From: Flavimaribacter sediminis
GTDB taxonomy: Bacteria > Pseudomonadota > Alphaproteobacteria > Rhizobiales > Rhizobiaceae
Reading direction: 5' to 3'
NCBI RefSeq assembly: GCF_019492055.1
Contig: NZ_JAICBX010000003.1
Span: 62,001 to 126,000, forward strand
Length of the DNA: 64,000 nucleotides
Under the pieces are notes generated by a model, which did no database searches, was not told the DNA's origin, and saw only the letters and a program-made list of their open reading frames with translations. The position numbers were made by a program, and so were the translations under genes. Shown piece after piece: positions 43,035 through 50,128 of this stretch (the stretch's first letter is position 1; each line of letters begins with the position of its first letter).

Positions 43035-43964
43035 CTAGAACCCGACCATGTCTCCTCCCTTGAGGTTGAGGATTTCCCTCGCTTCGTCCGGCGTCGCCAC
43101 TTCCAGGCCAAGCCCTTCCACAATCATGCGAATCTTGCGCACCTGCTCTGCGTTCGACTGCGCCAGCTGCCCGCGACCGATATAGAGAGAGTCCTCAAGG
43201 CCGACACGCACATTTCCGCCCAGCAGCGCCGACTGCGTCAGGAACGCCATCTGCTGCTTGCCGATACCGAATGCGGAGAGACGATAGTCCGAACCGAAGA
43301 GCCGGTCGGCTACCTGCTTGAAATAGACAAGGTTCTCCAGATCACCGCCGACACCGCCGGAAATTCCGAAGATGCCTTGGATGAAGAACGGCGGCTTCAC
43401 CAGATCGCGATCGACGAACATCTTGAGGTTATAGAGATGGCCAATATCGTAGCATTCGAACTCGAAGCGCGTGCCGTATTCCTGTCCGACCTCTATCATG
43501 ATGCGCTCGATCATCTCGAACGTGTTCGGATAGATCATCTTCCAGGTGCTTTCGATGTAGTCCTTTTCCCAGTCGTGCTTCCATTCGGTGTATTTCTTGC
43601 CGAGCTGGGCGACCGAAAAGTTCATCGATCCCATATTGAGGCTGGTGACTTCAGGCTTCGCGCGATGCGCAGGCGCCAGCCTTTCGTCGAGACTCATGCC
43701 CAGCCCGCCGCCGGTTGTCAGATTGAGCACGGCGTTTGTCGCTTGCTTGATCCTTGGCAGGAACTGCATGAAGAGTTCGGGATCCTGCGACGGTTTGCCG
43801 GTCTCGGGATCTCGCGCATGCAGATGGATGATCGCGGCTCCCGCCTCCGAAGCCTCGATCGCGGAAGCCGCAATTTCGCTTGGCGTAATTGGCAAATGCG
43901 GAGACATCGTTGGCGTGTGGATGCCGCCGGTGACCGCGCAGGTGATGATAACCTTGTTACTCAT
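43035..43964 (-). CDS. BKACE (beta-keto acid cleavage enzyme, DUF849), island-2 copy
   Basis: A 309-aa TIM-barrel protein of the Kce family, with zinc ligands His47 and His49 in IIHLHARDPETGKP and the Glu of RVGLEDSLY. It would react a beta-keto acid with acetyl-CoA to give acetoacetate and an acyl-CoA. Its ATG overlaps the stop of the dehydrogenase gene upstream by eight bases, so the two are coupled: a 3-hydroxy acid dehydrogenase directly before BKACE is the expected supplier of the beta-keto acid. It is followed by the TRAP genes. Confidence 0.93.
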   Translation of the reverse strand: MSNKVIITCAVTGGIHTPTMSPHLPITPSEIAASAIEASEAGAAIIHLHARDPETGKPSQDPELFMQFLPRIKQATNAVLNLTTGGGLGMSLDERLAPAHRAKPEVTSLNMGSMNFSVAQLGKKYTEWKHDWEKDYIESTWKMIYPNTFEMIERIMIEVGQEYGTRFEFECYDIGHLYNLKMFVDRDLVKPPFFIQGIFGISGGVGGDLENLVYFKQVADRLFGSDYRLSAFGIGKQQMAFLTQSALLGGNVRVGLEDSLYIGRGQLAQSNAEQVRKIRMIVEGLGLEVATPDEAREILNLKGGDMVGF

Positions 43965-44910
43965 GAACCTTTTCCGTGTTGTCCAAACTGTTCTTGAGCG
44001 CCAGCAACTGCATCAGCGCCTTGTCGCGCCAGCGCATTCGGTCGCGAATGTCGCCGGATTCCACCGCCGCCCGCCGGCACTGCTCGATTTCCTGAAGAGC
44101 GCTTTCCGGCCACGGCTTCGTCACGAGAAGCTCTTTTCCCATCTGCTGATAGTATCGGCCGTAGCGCGTGGCGTAGTCGAGGAAGCCATCCGGGGCGTTC
44201 ATGTCCATTGTCTCGAACGGCCCCATGAATGCCCAGCGCAGGCCAAGGCTGTGCTTGACGACGGCATCGAGATCGTCTGGCGCGATCACACCATCCGCCA
44301 CCAGAGCGACAGACTCATTGACCAATGCCGTCTGCAGCCGGTTCATCACGAAGCCGACGATTTCCTTTTGAACAACGACCGGGACCTGGCCGACGGAAGC
44401 AAGAATTTCGCATACCTTGCCAACGCACTCGGCATCGTTCCATGGAGCAGGCGCGACTTCAACGACCGGCATCAAATGCGGTGGATTGGCCGGATGCGCG
44501 ACGATACAACGCGCCCTTCCGGGCACATCGGCGAGGAAGCTGCTTCCGGGCATCGTGCTCGTTGAACTTCCGATAAATGTTCCGTCGGGCGCCAATTCAT
44601 CTATGGCCTTGAAAATTGAATTCTTGATTTCGAGATCTTCGGGAAGACTTTCCTGAACGTAGGATGCGCTGCTGACTGCGTCTTCAAGATTTTCGCTGAC
44701 ACTGACTGAGGCCCTGGCCTGCTCTGGATTATCGACCATTCCGAGCGCCGCCAGGTCGTCGATCGCATCCGAGACGAACTCTAGCGCGGCTTCGCTGGCG
44801 GGCCGATCGCGATCCCAAAGTCGGACCCGCCACCCGGAGCGAGCGAAAACGACAGCCCATCCCCTGCCGATAAGGCCTGTACCGACAATCGCGACGGAAG
44901 GCGCGGTCAT
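43957..44910 (-). CDS. 3-hydroxyacid dehydrogenase, lambda-crystallin/L-gulonate 3-dehydrogenase type
   Basis: A 317-aa protein from ATG 44,910, preceded by GGGAGGAA. The Rossmann start VAIVGTGLIGRGWAVVFARSGWRVRLWD binds NAD. The middle part SSTSTMPGSSFLADVPGRARCIVAHPANPPHLMPVVEVAPAP and QKEIVGFVMNRLQTALVNE follow the pattern of CRYL1 (lambda-crystallin) and L-carnitine dehydrogenase, with the catalytic His in CIVAHPAN. These act on free 3-hydroxy acids rather than CoA esters. It should produce the beta-keto acid used by the coupled BKACE (inference). Confidence 0.9.
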   Translation of the reverse strand: MTAPSVAIVGTGLIGRGWAVVFARSGWRVRLWDRDRPASEAALEFVSDAIDDLAALGMVDNPEQARASVSVSENLEDAVSSASYVQESLPEDLEIKNSIFKAIDELAPDGTFIGSSTSTMPGSSFLADVPGRARCIVAHPANPPHLMPVVEVAPAPWNDAECVGKVCEILASVGQVPVVVQKEIVGFVMNRLQTALVNESVALVADGVIAPDDLDAVVKHSLGLRWAFMGPFETMDMNAPDGFLDYATRYGRYYQQMGKELLVTKPWPESALQEIEQCRRAAVESGDIRDRMRWRDKALMQLLALKNSLDNTEKVHE

Positions 44911-44912
44911 GC

Positions 44913-45692
44913 TCATTCCTCCCACTCGACATTGCCGTCGACGCCGATGAACTGGCCCGAGACATGTTTGCCATGAGGAGATGCAAGAAATTCGATCATC
45001 GCCGATATATCCTCGGGGTCGATCAGCGTCCGCATTGAAACGTAACGAAGCATCGCAGCGGCAAGATCTTCGGGGTCCATTCCGAGCGCGTCCGCCTTCG
45101 CATCGATGACGCGCTGTATCCGGTCACCCCGAATCGGGCCGGGCAAAATCGCGTTGACGCGAATGCCGTCCGGGCCGAGCTCCCGGGCAAGATTCATGGT
45201 CAGGCTCAGAACCGCGCCCTTGCTGACAACGTAAGGAAGGCGCAGCGGAAGCCCGACCTTTGCGCTGCCCGACGACACGTTCACGATCAGACCGCTTTTC
45301 TGCGCCTTCATCAAAGGGATAGCGGAGCGGGCGAACAGGAAATGGCTGGTCACGTTGACCCGCAGCGACTCGTTCCAGTCATCGAGGGAGAGATCCTCCG
45401 CGCGACAGGTCGGACCGGCGATTCCGATATTGTTTATCAATACGTCGAGGCCGCCGGCGTTTTGCGTCACGGTGTTAAAGATTTCCAGGACTGAGCCTTC
45501 ATCTCCCGCATCCCCTGGGACCGAGACAATGCCCTCGCAATCTGCTTCGAGCGCCTTCACGGCGTCCGCGTCCACATCCGAAACGAAGACCTGCGCCCCG
45601 CCCGCGGCAAACCGTCTTGCAGTGATATTTCCCAGTCCGCCGCCCGCAGCATTAACGAGCACGCGCAACCCTTTCAGATAGTCGCGATCCAC
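44913..45692 (-). CDS. Short-chain dehydrogenase/reductase (SDR)
   Basis: About 259 aa from GTG 45,692 (VDRDYLKGLRVLVNAAGGGLG), supported by GGAG seven bases upstream; longer frames start inside the palindromic promoter. The cofactor turn is NAAGGGLGNITARRF, an unusual variant of TGxxxGxG. The INNIGIAGP segment, the Ser in NVSSGSAKVG and the YxxxK of LPYVVSKGAVLS are intact. So it should be active. First gene of the 15-kb leftward island-2 run; divergent from the GntR regulator. Confidence 0.9.
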   Translation of the reverse strand: MDRDYLKGLRVLVNAAGGGLGNITARRFAAGGAQVFVSDVDADAVKALEADCEGIVSVPGDAGDEGSVLEIFNTVTQNAGGLDVLINNIGIAGPTCRAEDLSLDDWNESLRVNVTSHFLFARSAIPLMKAQKSGLIVNVSSGSAKVGLPLRLPYVVSKGAVLSLTMNLARELGPDGIRVNAILPGPIRGDRIQRVIDAKADALGMDPEDLAAAMLRYVSMRTLIDPEDISAMIEFLASPHGKHVSGQFIGVDGNVEWEE

Positions 45693-45720
45693 GAAGTCTC
45701 CGCCTCTGCCCCTCTTATAT

Positions 45721-45775
45721 TTCTGATATAGCACTTTATGTCGTTGGCAGAATGCTGTCAATCTGATATTTCAGA
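45721..45775. promoter_or_regulatory. Candidate GntR operator in the SDR/GntR divergent promoter
   Basis: TCTGATATTTCAGA at 45,762-45,775 is a perfect palindrome of two TCTGA half-sites, and a further half-site-like TTCTGATATA lies at 45,721-45,730. The palindrome is 23 bases upstream of the gntR start and 70 bases from the SDR start, a fitting place for divergent control by the adjacent FCD-type regulator. Confidence 0.55.
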
Positions 45776-45797
45776 ATTGCCAAGGAGGCGATTCGTC

Positions 45798-46499
45798 ATG
45801 GCTGAGATGGTCAAGGCCAAGAGAAGAGGCCGCACCAAACTGCAGGCTCCGGGCCTGGAGCCGGTGGATCCCACCGCCGAGGAATCGGTTGAAAAGCAGG
45901 TCTACCGGCGGATCCGGCATGGCCTGATGACCGGTCTCATTGCGCCGGAATCCACCATGACTGGCCGTTCACTCGCCGAAAAACTGCAGGTCAGCGTGCA
46001 ACCCGTACGAGACGCTCTGAAGCGTCTCGAGGCCGACGGCATTCTCGAGGGACGCTCCAAAAGCGGCTTTTATCTCCGCCCGATGACCGGAGAAAAATAC
46101 TGGGAAATCACCGAAATCAGGGTTCGGCTGGAAGGGCTGGCGGGCCGACAAGCCGCTGGAAAGGTCGATGCCGCAACCATCGAGAAATTGCACGAGATCA
46201 ATACGAGGATGAGGAGCGATACGGCCGAGGGTTTTTATCTGAAACAAAACTTCGACTTCCATTTCCTGATCTATTCCCGGTCGGAGATGCCCGCGCTGCT
46301 TGCGATCATTGAAAATCTCTGGGCCCGGATAGGCCCGATTCTGAACTACCACCCCCACGACTTCAATCATCAGGAAACGCTTCGCAAACACAATGCGATC
46401 ATTGAGGCTTTGGAGAGACACGACGGAGAGGCCACGGAAAAGGCGATCGCCTACGATCTCGTCACGGCGGCAGAATTGATCGTTGAAAGTCTTGACTAG
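45798..46499 (+). CDS. GntR-family regulator with FCD domain
   Basis: A 233-aa regulator from ATG 45,798, preceded by AAGGAGGCG. The basic N-terminal tail is followed by a winged helix-turn-helix (VEKQVYRRIRHGLMTGLIAPESTMTGRSLAEKLQVSVQPVRDALKRLEADGILEGRSKSGFYL) and the helical FCD domain with its metal ligands (NFDFHFLIYSRS, HNAIIEALERHD). Likely represses the divergent SDR-BKACE-TRAP-Hyu-Liv run until its acid ligand is present. It is convergent with the leucine dehydrogenase-type gene, overlapping its stop by four bases. Confidence 0.92.
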   Translation: MAEMVKAKRRGRTKLQAPGLEPVDPTAEESVEKQVYRRIRHGLMTGLIAPESTMTGRSLAEKLQVSVQPVRDALKRLEADGILEGRSKSGFYLRPMTGEKYWEITEIRVRLEGLAGRQAAGKVDAATIEKLHEINTRMRSDTAEGFYLKQNFDFHFLIYSRSEMPALLAIIENLWARIGPILNYHPHDFNHQETLRKHNAIIEALERHDGEATEKAIAYDLVTAAELIVESLD

Positions 46500-47545
46500 G
46501 CCGCTTGCCGTTTGGCGGCGATGACGTCGCGCGCCATCTGGTCGGCTATCAGAAAACCGGGCTCTCCCGTTGCCTCGACGCGACGCAGAATATCAACCGT
46601 TCTGTCGTGGATCGCGTCAATCAGCTCCATCATCTCCTCGAGACTGCGATCGCGAAAATATTCCGTCGCCACGGCGATGATGCCGCCCGCATTGATGACA
46701 TAGTCCGGCGCGTAGGCGATCCCGCGTTCATGCAGAATGTAGCCCGCGCGCTTCGTCAGGAGCTGGTTGTTGGCTCCGCCTGCAACGGCGCGCGCCCGCA
46801 TGTTTTCCGCAACAAATTCCGTCACCGCCCCGCCGAGCGCGCAGGGCGCCAGAATGTCAGTTTCGGCGAGGAGTATTTCCTCGTGATGAAGCGGTTCTGC
46901 ATGATACGTATCGCAAATTCGATCCACGTTATCCTGACCAATATCGGCAACCATCAGCTCCGCGCCCAGCTCTGAAAGTTCCCGGCAGAGATTTCCGCCA
47001 ACGCCGCCGAGCCCCTGTACCGCCACCCTCAAGCCGTCGAGGTCTGGTCTTTCGAAGACCTGATGCGCCACGGCCTCAATACCCCGACGTATGCCGTAGG
47101 CGGTAAAGGGCGATGGATCGCCGCCGACGCCGTCCTCCGGAGAAAGTCCGGACACATAACCGGTCCGTTTCGCCATGATCTGCATGTCGGCGGGGCCGAT
47201 TCCCACATCCTCGGCGGTGATATAGCGACCGGCCAGCATCTCGACGCATTCGCCGAAAGCCAAAAGCAATCTCTCGCGTGCGTCGTCCGGGACAGGTCCC
47301 AGAATGACGCTCTTTCCGCCGCCCAAATTCAGACCGGCGAGCGCATTCTTGTAGGACATCCCTTTCGACAGCTTCAGGGCGTCTGTCAGCGCCTCGTGCG
47401 CTGACTCATAGCTCCAGAGCCGACATCCGCCCGCGGACGGACCCATCACTGTCGAGTGGATCGCTATGATGGCTTTCAGACCCGAATCCCGGTCATGGAC
47501 GTGCAACACTTTCTCATGTGCGTCAAAGGCATCGTTATCGAACAT
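46496..47545 (-). CDS. Glu/Leu/Phe/Val dehydrogenase family (leucine dehydrogenase-like)
   Basis: A 349-aa amino acid dehydrogenase. The catalytic Lys region reads LSKGMSYKNALAGLNLGGGKSVILG, and the NAD turn VAVQGLGGVGGNLCRELSELGAELMVADIG is clear. Length (about 350 aa) fits leucine/valine/phenylalanine dehydrogenases rather than glutamate dehydrogenase (about 450 aa). It should deaminate a branched or aromatic amino acid to the 2-keto acid, or recycle amino groups for the class III aminotransferase. It is upstream of nothing on its own strand but forms a convergent pair with gntR. Confidence 0.91.
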   Translation of the reverse strand: MFDNDAFDAHEKVLHVHDRDSGLKAIIAIHSTVMGPSAGGCRLWSYESAHEALTDALKLSKGMSYKNALAGLNLGGGKSVILGPVPDDARERLLLAFGECVEMLAGRYITAEDVGIGPADMQIMAKRTGYVSGLSPEDGVGGDPSPFTAYGIRRGIEAVAHQVFERPDLDGLRVAVQGLGGVGGNLCRELSELGAELMVADIGQDNVDRICDTYHAEPLHHEEILLAETDILAPCALGGAVTEFVAENMRARAVAGGANNQLLTKRAGYILHERGIAYAPDYVINAGGIIAVATEYFRDRSLEEMMELIDAIHDRTVDILRRVEATGEPGFLIADQMARDVIAAKRQAA

Positions 47546-47598
47546 TGCTGCTCTCGCTGATCTGTCTGTTCCGGCCCGCTGTTTCCTGCGAGACCGTC

Positions 47599-48015
47599 TT
47601 AGTCGTCACCCATCAACTGTTCGATCCGTTCTCGAATGGAAGGTACGACTTCCATGGCCGCGCGTTTATTGAGATCGAACTGAACCGTTACGGATTCCAT
47701 CTCGGCGGCAATGTCGCCTGTCGTGGCGTTATGCATCAAAAACAGGTTCGTCAGCGATTTGGTCCCCACCTTCACCACACGTCCGGTTACGAGCGTGAGA
47801 GCGGCAGCGGACAGTTCCGCCTTATAGGTAATGGATGTGCGCACATCGGCCAGTCCGATGCCGGATTGGAGCTGTTCTTCGCCGAAGCCGATTGCGCTGA
47901 AGAGATGGTAGGAAGCATCATCGAACATGGCCATGTAGTGACGCGTCGTCAGGTGTCCCATCACATCGCACAGCCACGGATGGACCACGCCCCGGTAGCA
48001 TTCGATTGGTTTCAT
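47599..48015 (-). CDS. Hotdog thioesterase, YbgC/4HBT type
   Basis: A 138-aa hotdog protein starting MKPIECYRGVVHPWLCDVMGHLTTRHYMAMFDDASYHLF. The Asp of CDVMGHLTTRHY matches the catalytic Asp of 4-hydroxybenzoyl-CoA-type thioesterases. A similar hotdog domain is fused to L-carnitine dehydrogenase in many bacteria and hydrolyses the CoA ester made by BKACE there. Here the domain is a separate gene in the same island as the lambda-crystallin-type dehydrogenase and BKACE, which suggests the same last step (inference). It lies 17 bases downstream of the truncated DctM gene. Confidence 0.85.
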   Translation of the reverse strand: MKPIECYRGVVHPWLCDVMGHLTTRHYMAMFDDASYHLFSAIGFGEEQLQSGIGLADVRTSITYKAELSAAALTLVTGRVVKVGTKSLTNLFLMHNATTGDIAAEMESVTVQFDLNKRAAMEVVPSIRERIEQLMGDD

Positions 48016-48032
48016 TGTTCGATCCCGTATGT

Positions 48033-48740
48033 TCAGTTCATTTGAGACGGCAGCCAGAGCGCGAGACCCGGCCACAGGAAAAGCACCGCGACATTCAATG
48101 CGATGAGCACAACGAACGGCGCGGCGCCACGGAAGATTTCGCCTACCGGAACCGATATTGCAACCCGCCTGAGCACGAACACATTTAGTCCGACGGGCGG
48201 CGTAATCAGCGCAAGCTCGATCATCATGGTAATGAATATGCCGAACCAGACCTTGTCGACGCCCAGCGCAACAATCACGGGAATAACGAAGGGAAGCGTC
48301 AGGATAAGCATGCCAAACGTGTCGAGGATGCAGCCGAGCACGAGGTACATGATGGCGATGAAAATCAGGACTATGACCGGATCGGCGCTGGCCCTGCCGA
48401 TAAAAGCGACAATACCGGATGTTATTCCCGTGTGGACCATAAAGCGCGCGAACATCACGCCGCCAGTGATTATGGCGAATATCATCGAACTGATCACGCC
48501 GGTCTGATGCAGCGCGTCGCGCAGCACCGGCCAGGTCAGACGCCCCATGGCCGCTGTCACGATCGTCACGCCTGCCGCGCCGACAGCAGAAGCTTCGGTC
48601 GGGGTAAACACGTCGCCATATATCCCGCCGAGCACGATAGCGAAGATCACGATGATCGGCAGCAACTTGGTCAGCGATCCGATACGCTCCGCCCATGAGA
48701 ATACAGGTCCTTTCGGACGGAGTTTCGGGACAATCCCGTA
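48033..48740 (-). pseudogene. TRAP transporter large permease (DctM), C-terminal half
   Basis: DctM-like sequence starts at about GPVFSWAERIGSLTKLLPIIV (near 48,715) and runs to the normal C terminus, about 220 aa of a usual ~430. It keeps FTPTEASAVGAAG and the closing LITPPVGLNVFVLRRVA segments. Upstream the frame runs into IS21-family istA sequence and then a stop, so the N-terminal half and any dctP/dctQ partners are gone. It is most likely non-functional. The downstream thioesterase gene may still be transcribed from elsewhere. Confidence 0.85.
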
Positions 48741-48905
48741 TGGATCGAAAGCTGGTCACGAAAATACCAGCGCCTGATAACGCTCAACAACGCCATGTCT
48801 ATCACTCCGTATTCCCCCGCCAACATCACGCAGGGGTGGGTTTAAACATGGGTCAGTTCTCATTGAAAAAATCGCGCCTTACCGGGTCAGTTCTCGTTGA
48901 AAATC
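48671..48905 (-). mobile_element. IS21-family remnant: istA 5' end with terminal repeats
   Basis: On the minus strand an ATG at 48,796 opens MALLSVIRRWYFRDQLSI and continues HTGLSRNSVRKD, which is the N-terminal helix-turn-helix pattern of IS21 IstA (a short internal deletion removes the usual REISRR-like residues). The frame ends at 48,671 after joining DctM sequence at about 48,710. Upstream, repeats gggtcagttctcattgaaaa (48,848) and gggtcagttctcgttgaaaa (48,882) are typical multiple terminal repeats of this family. The element is otherwise deleted; its insertion and decay explain the truncation of both dctM and the integrase. Confidence 0.75.
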
Positions 48906-48908
48906 AAC

Positions 48909-49181
48909 ACCGGCCTCGAGACGGGAAAATCTGCCCACGGGATTCGGAAGCTCGCGGCGACCTTTTCTGCAGATGCTGGCGCAACGACGCATGAGCTGAT
49001 GGCGCAGTTTGGATGGAAGACAGTCAGTCAGGCGGAGATCTACATAAGAGGAGCTGACCGGGACCGACTCGGCTTGCAATCTTCCAATCGTGTCGCAGAT
49101 CATATAGAGAACATAATACCCCAAACCTTGATATCGGGTGCGGGTAAAATTCAGAAAAACACAAATAAATCAACAATTTGA
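48909..49181 (+). pseudogene. Tyrosine integrase, short C-terminal fragment (island 2)
   Basis: Only about the last 90 residues remain, from TGLETGKSAHGIRKLAATFSADAG onward. Box II HxxR and the nucleophilic Tyr in VSQAEIYIRGADRDRLG are present; box I is lost. The left border abuts the IS21 terminal repeats. By eye it is about 90% identical to the island-1 fragment, and the last ~75 bases up to the attachment repeat are identical. Confidence 0.85.
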
Positions 49182-49188
49182 AAATAGA

Positions 49189-49204
49189 TGGTGGGCCCGG
49201 TAGG
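49189..49204. repeat. Attachment-site repeat within the tRNA 3' end
   Basis: tggtgggcccggtagg covers CCA, the discriminator and the acceptor 3' strand of the CAU tRNA plus the start of its T stem. It equals the repeat at 30,190. This is the right end of island 2 and the original integration site. Confidence 0.9.
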
Positions 49205-49265
49205 ACTCGAACCTACGACCAAGCGGTTATGAGCCGCCGGCTCTAACCAACTGAGCTACAGGCCC
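49189..49265 (-). tRNA. tRNA with anticodon CAU (probably tRNA-Ile2; may be annotated tRNA-Met)
   Basis: A complete 77-nt cloverleaf with encoded CCA. Acceptor GGGCCTG pairs with CGGGCCC (one T-G wobble at position 6), the D arm is GTAGCTCAGTTGGTTAGAGC, the anticodon loop CTCATAA has CAU at 49,229-49,231, and the T arm GTAGGTTCGAGTCCTAC is standard. The anticodon arm plus variable region (GCTCATAACCGCTTGGTCG) resembles the lysidine-modified isoleucine tRNA of bacteria more than elongator methionine tRNA. Its 3' end is the integration site of the islands. Confidence 0.93.
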
Positions 49266-49392
49266 CACCCGATGCGACGCGATAGAGCCAGGCGCCGCAC
49301 GAAGCCATCGCTTAAACCAAATCGCGCGGGCCGACAAGAGATTGCCGCAAAGAGATTTTACGGATCGCGGGACTTCAACCAAGGGGATTCCC

Positions 49393-50121
49393 ATGAGCCC
49401 AGCAAAGAAATTTCTGATCATGTTCGCCGTCGCCCTGCTTCCGGTTTCAGCAATGGCCCAGGCGCAGAAGCCACACCGCCAGCCGAGCATTTCCGTCACC
49501 GGAGAAGGTTCAGCGCAAGTCACGCCTGATATGGCGGTCATAAACCTGACGGTGCTTCGCCAGGGAAAGACTGCGCGCGAGGCGCTCGACGCAAGCAATG
49601 AGGCCATGGCCGCCATTCTGGCGGAAATGGAGGCAACCGGCATAGAGGATCGCGACCTGCAGACATCGAACTTCTCTATCAGCCCCCAATATATCTACCC
49701 CACGCAGGATGATAACCGGCGGCAGCCTCCGACGATCGAGGGGTATAATGTCTCGAATTCCCTGACTGTGCGCATTCGAGATCTTAAAAATCTTGGCGGC
49801 GTCCTCGACAAATCGGTGACGCTCGGCGTCAACCAGGGCGGTCAAATCCTCTTCACCAGCGACGACCCATCCGCCGCAATCACGGAAGCGCGCAAGAAAG
49901 CCGTTGAAGACGCGATGGAAAAGGCGCAGACGCTTGCCGAAGCCGCAGGCGTTGAACTCGGCGCGGTGCTGAAGATCAGCGAAGTCGCCAATCCAGGCCG
50001 GCCGGCGCCGATGATGCGCGCGGAAATGGCCATGGCCTCCGATGCGAGGGGCGTGCCGGTGGCCGCCGGCGAAAACGAGTACAGCGTTTCCGTCACGATG
50101 TCCTTCAAGATCAAAGACTAG
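49393..50121 (+). CDS. SIMPL-domain (DUF541) periplasmic protein
   Basis: A 242-aa exported protein. Start at MSPAKKFLIMFAVALLPVSAMAQAQ, a Sec signal peptide; the preceding bases fold into the tRNA promoter region. The mature part ISVTGEGSAQVTPDMAVINLTVLRQGKTAREALDASNEAMAAI, then DLQTSNFSISPQYIYP and YNVSNSLTVRIRDLKNLGGVLD, is the SIMPL/DUF541 (YggE, BP26-like) pattern. In alphaproteobacteria such proteins are surface-exposed periplasmic or outer membrane antigens of unclear function, sometimes linked to oxidative stress. Followed by a strong terminator. Confidence 0.9.
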   Translation: MSPAKKFLIMFAVALLPVSAMAQAQKPHRQPSISVTGEGSAQVTPDMAVINLTVLRQGKTAREALDASNEAMAAILAEMEATGIEDRDLQTSNFSISPQYIYPTQDDNRRQPPTIEGYNVSNSLTVRIRDLKNLGGVLDKSVTLGVNQGGQILFTSDDPSAAITEARKKAVEDAMEKAQTLAEAAGVELGAVLKISEVANPGRPAPMMRAEMAMASDARGVPVAAGENEYSVSVTMSFKIKD

Positions 50122-50128
50122 AAAAAGC

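Larger units (their letters stand above)
30190..49204. mobile_element. Genomic island 2 (tRNA-associated integrative element, 19 kb, immobile)
   Basis: The element is bounded by exact 16-base repeats at 30,190 and 49,189, the latter being the 3' end of the intact CAU tRNA. It has the same end structure as island 1 (conserved inner left arm; integrase fragment abutting the right repeat). Cargo is a LIV-type ABC transporter, hydantoinase/oxoprolinase genes, TRAP transporter and 3-hydroxyacid/BKACE enzymes. Its right end was damaged by an IS21-family insertion that removed most of the integrase and half of a TRAP permease gene. Confidence 0.85.

Noticed and set aside
47599-48759. A 386-codon extended frame covering the thioesterase
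   Set aside because: Only the last 138 codons resemble a protein family; the upstream part is the truncated DctM region read in the wrong frame (Arg/His-rich). The thioesterase starts at 48,015.
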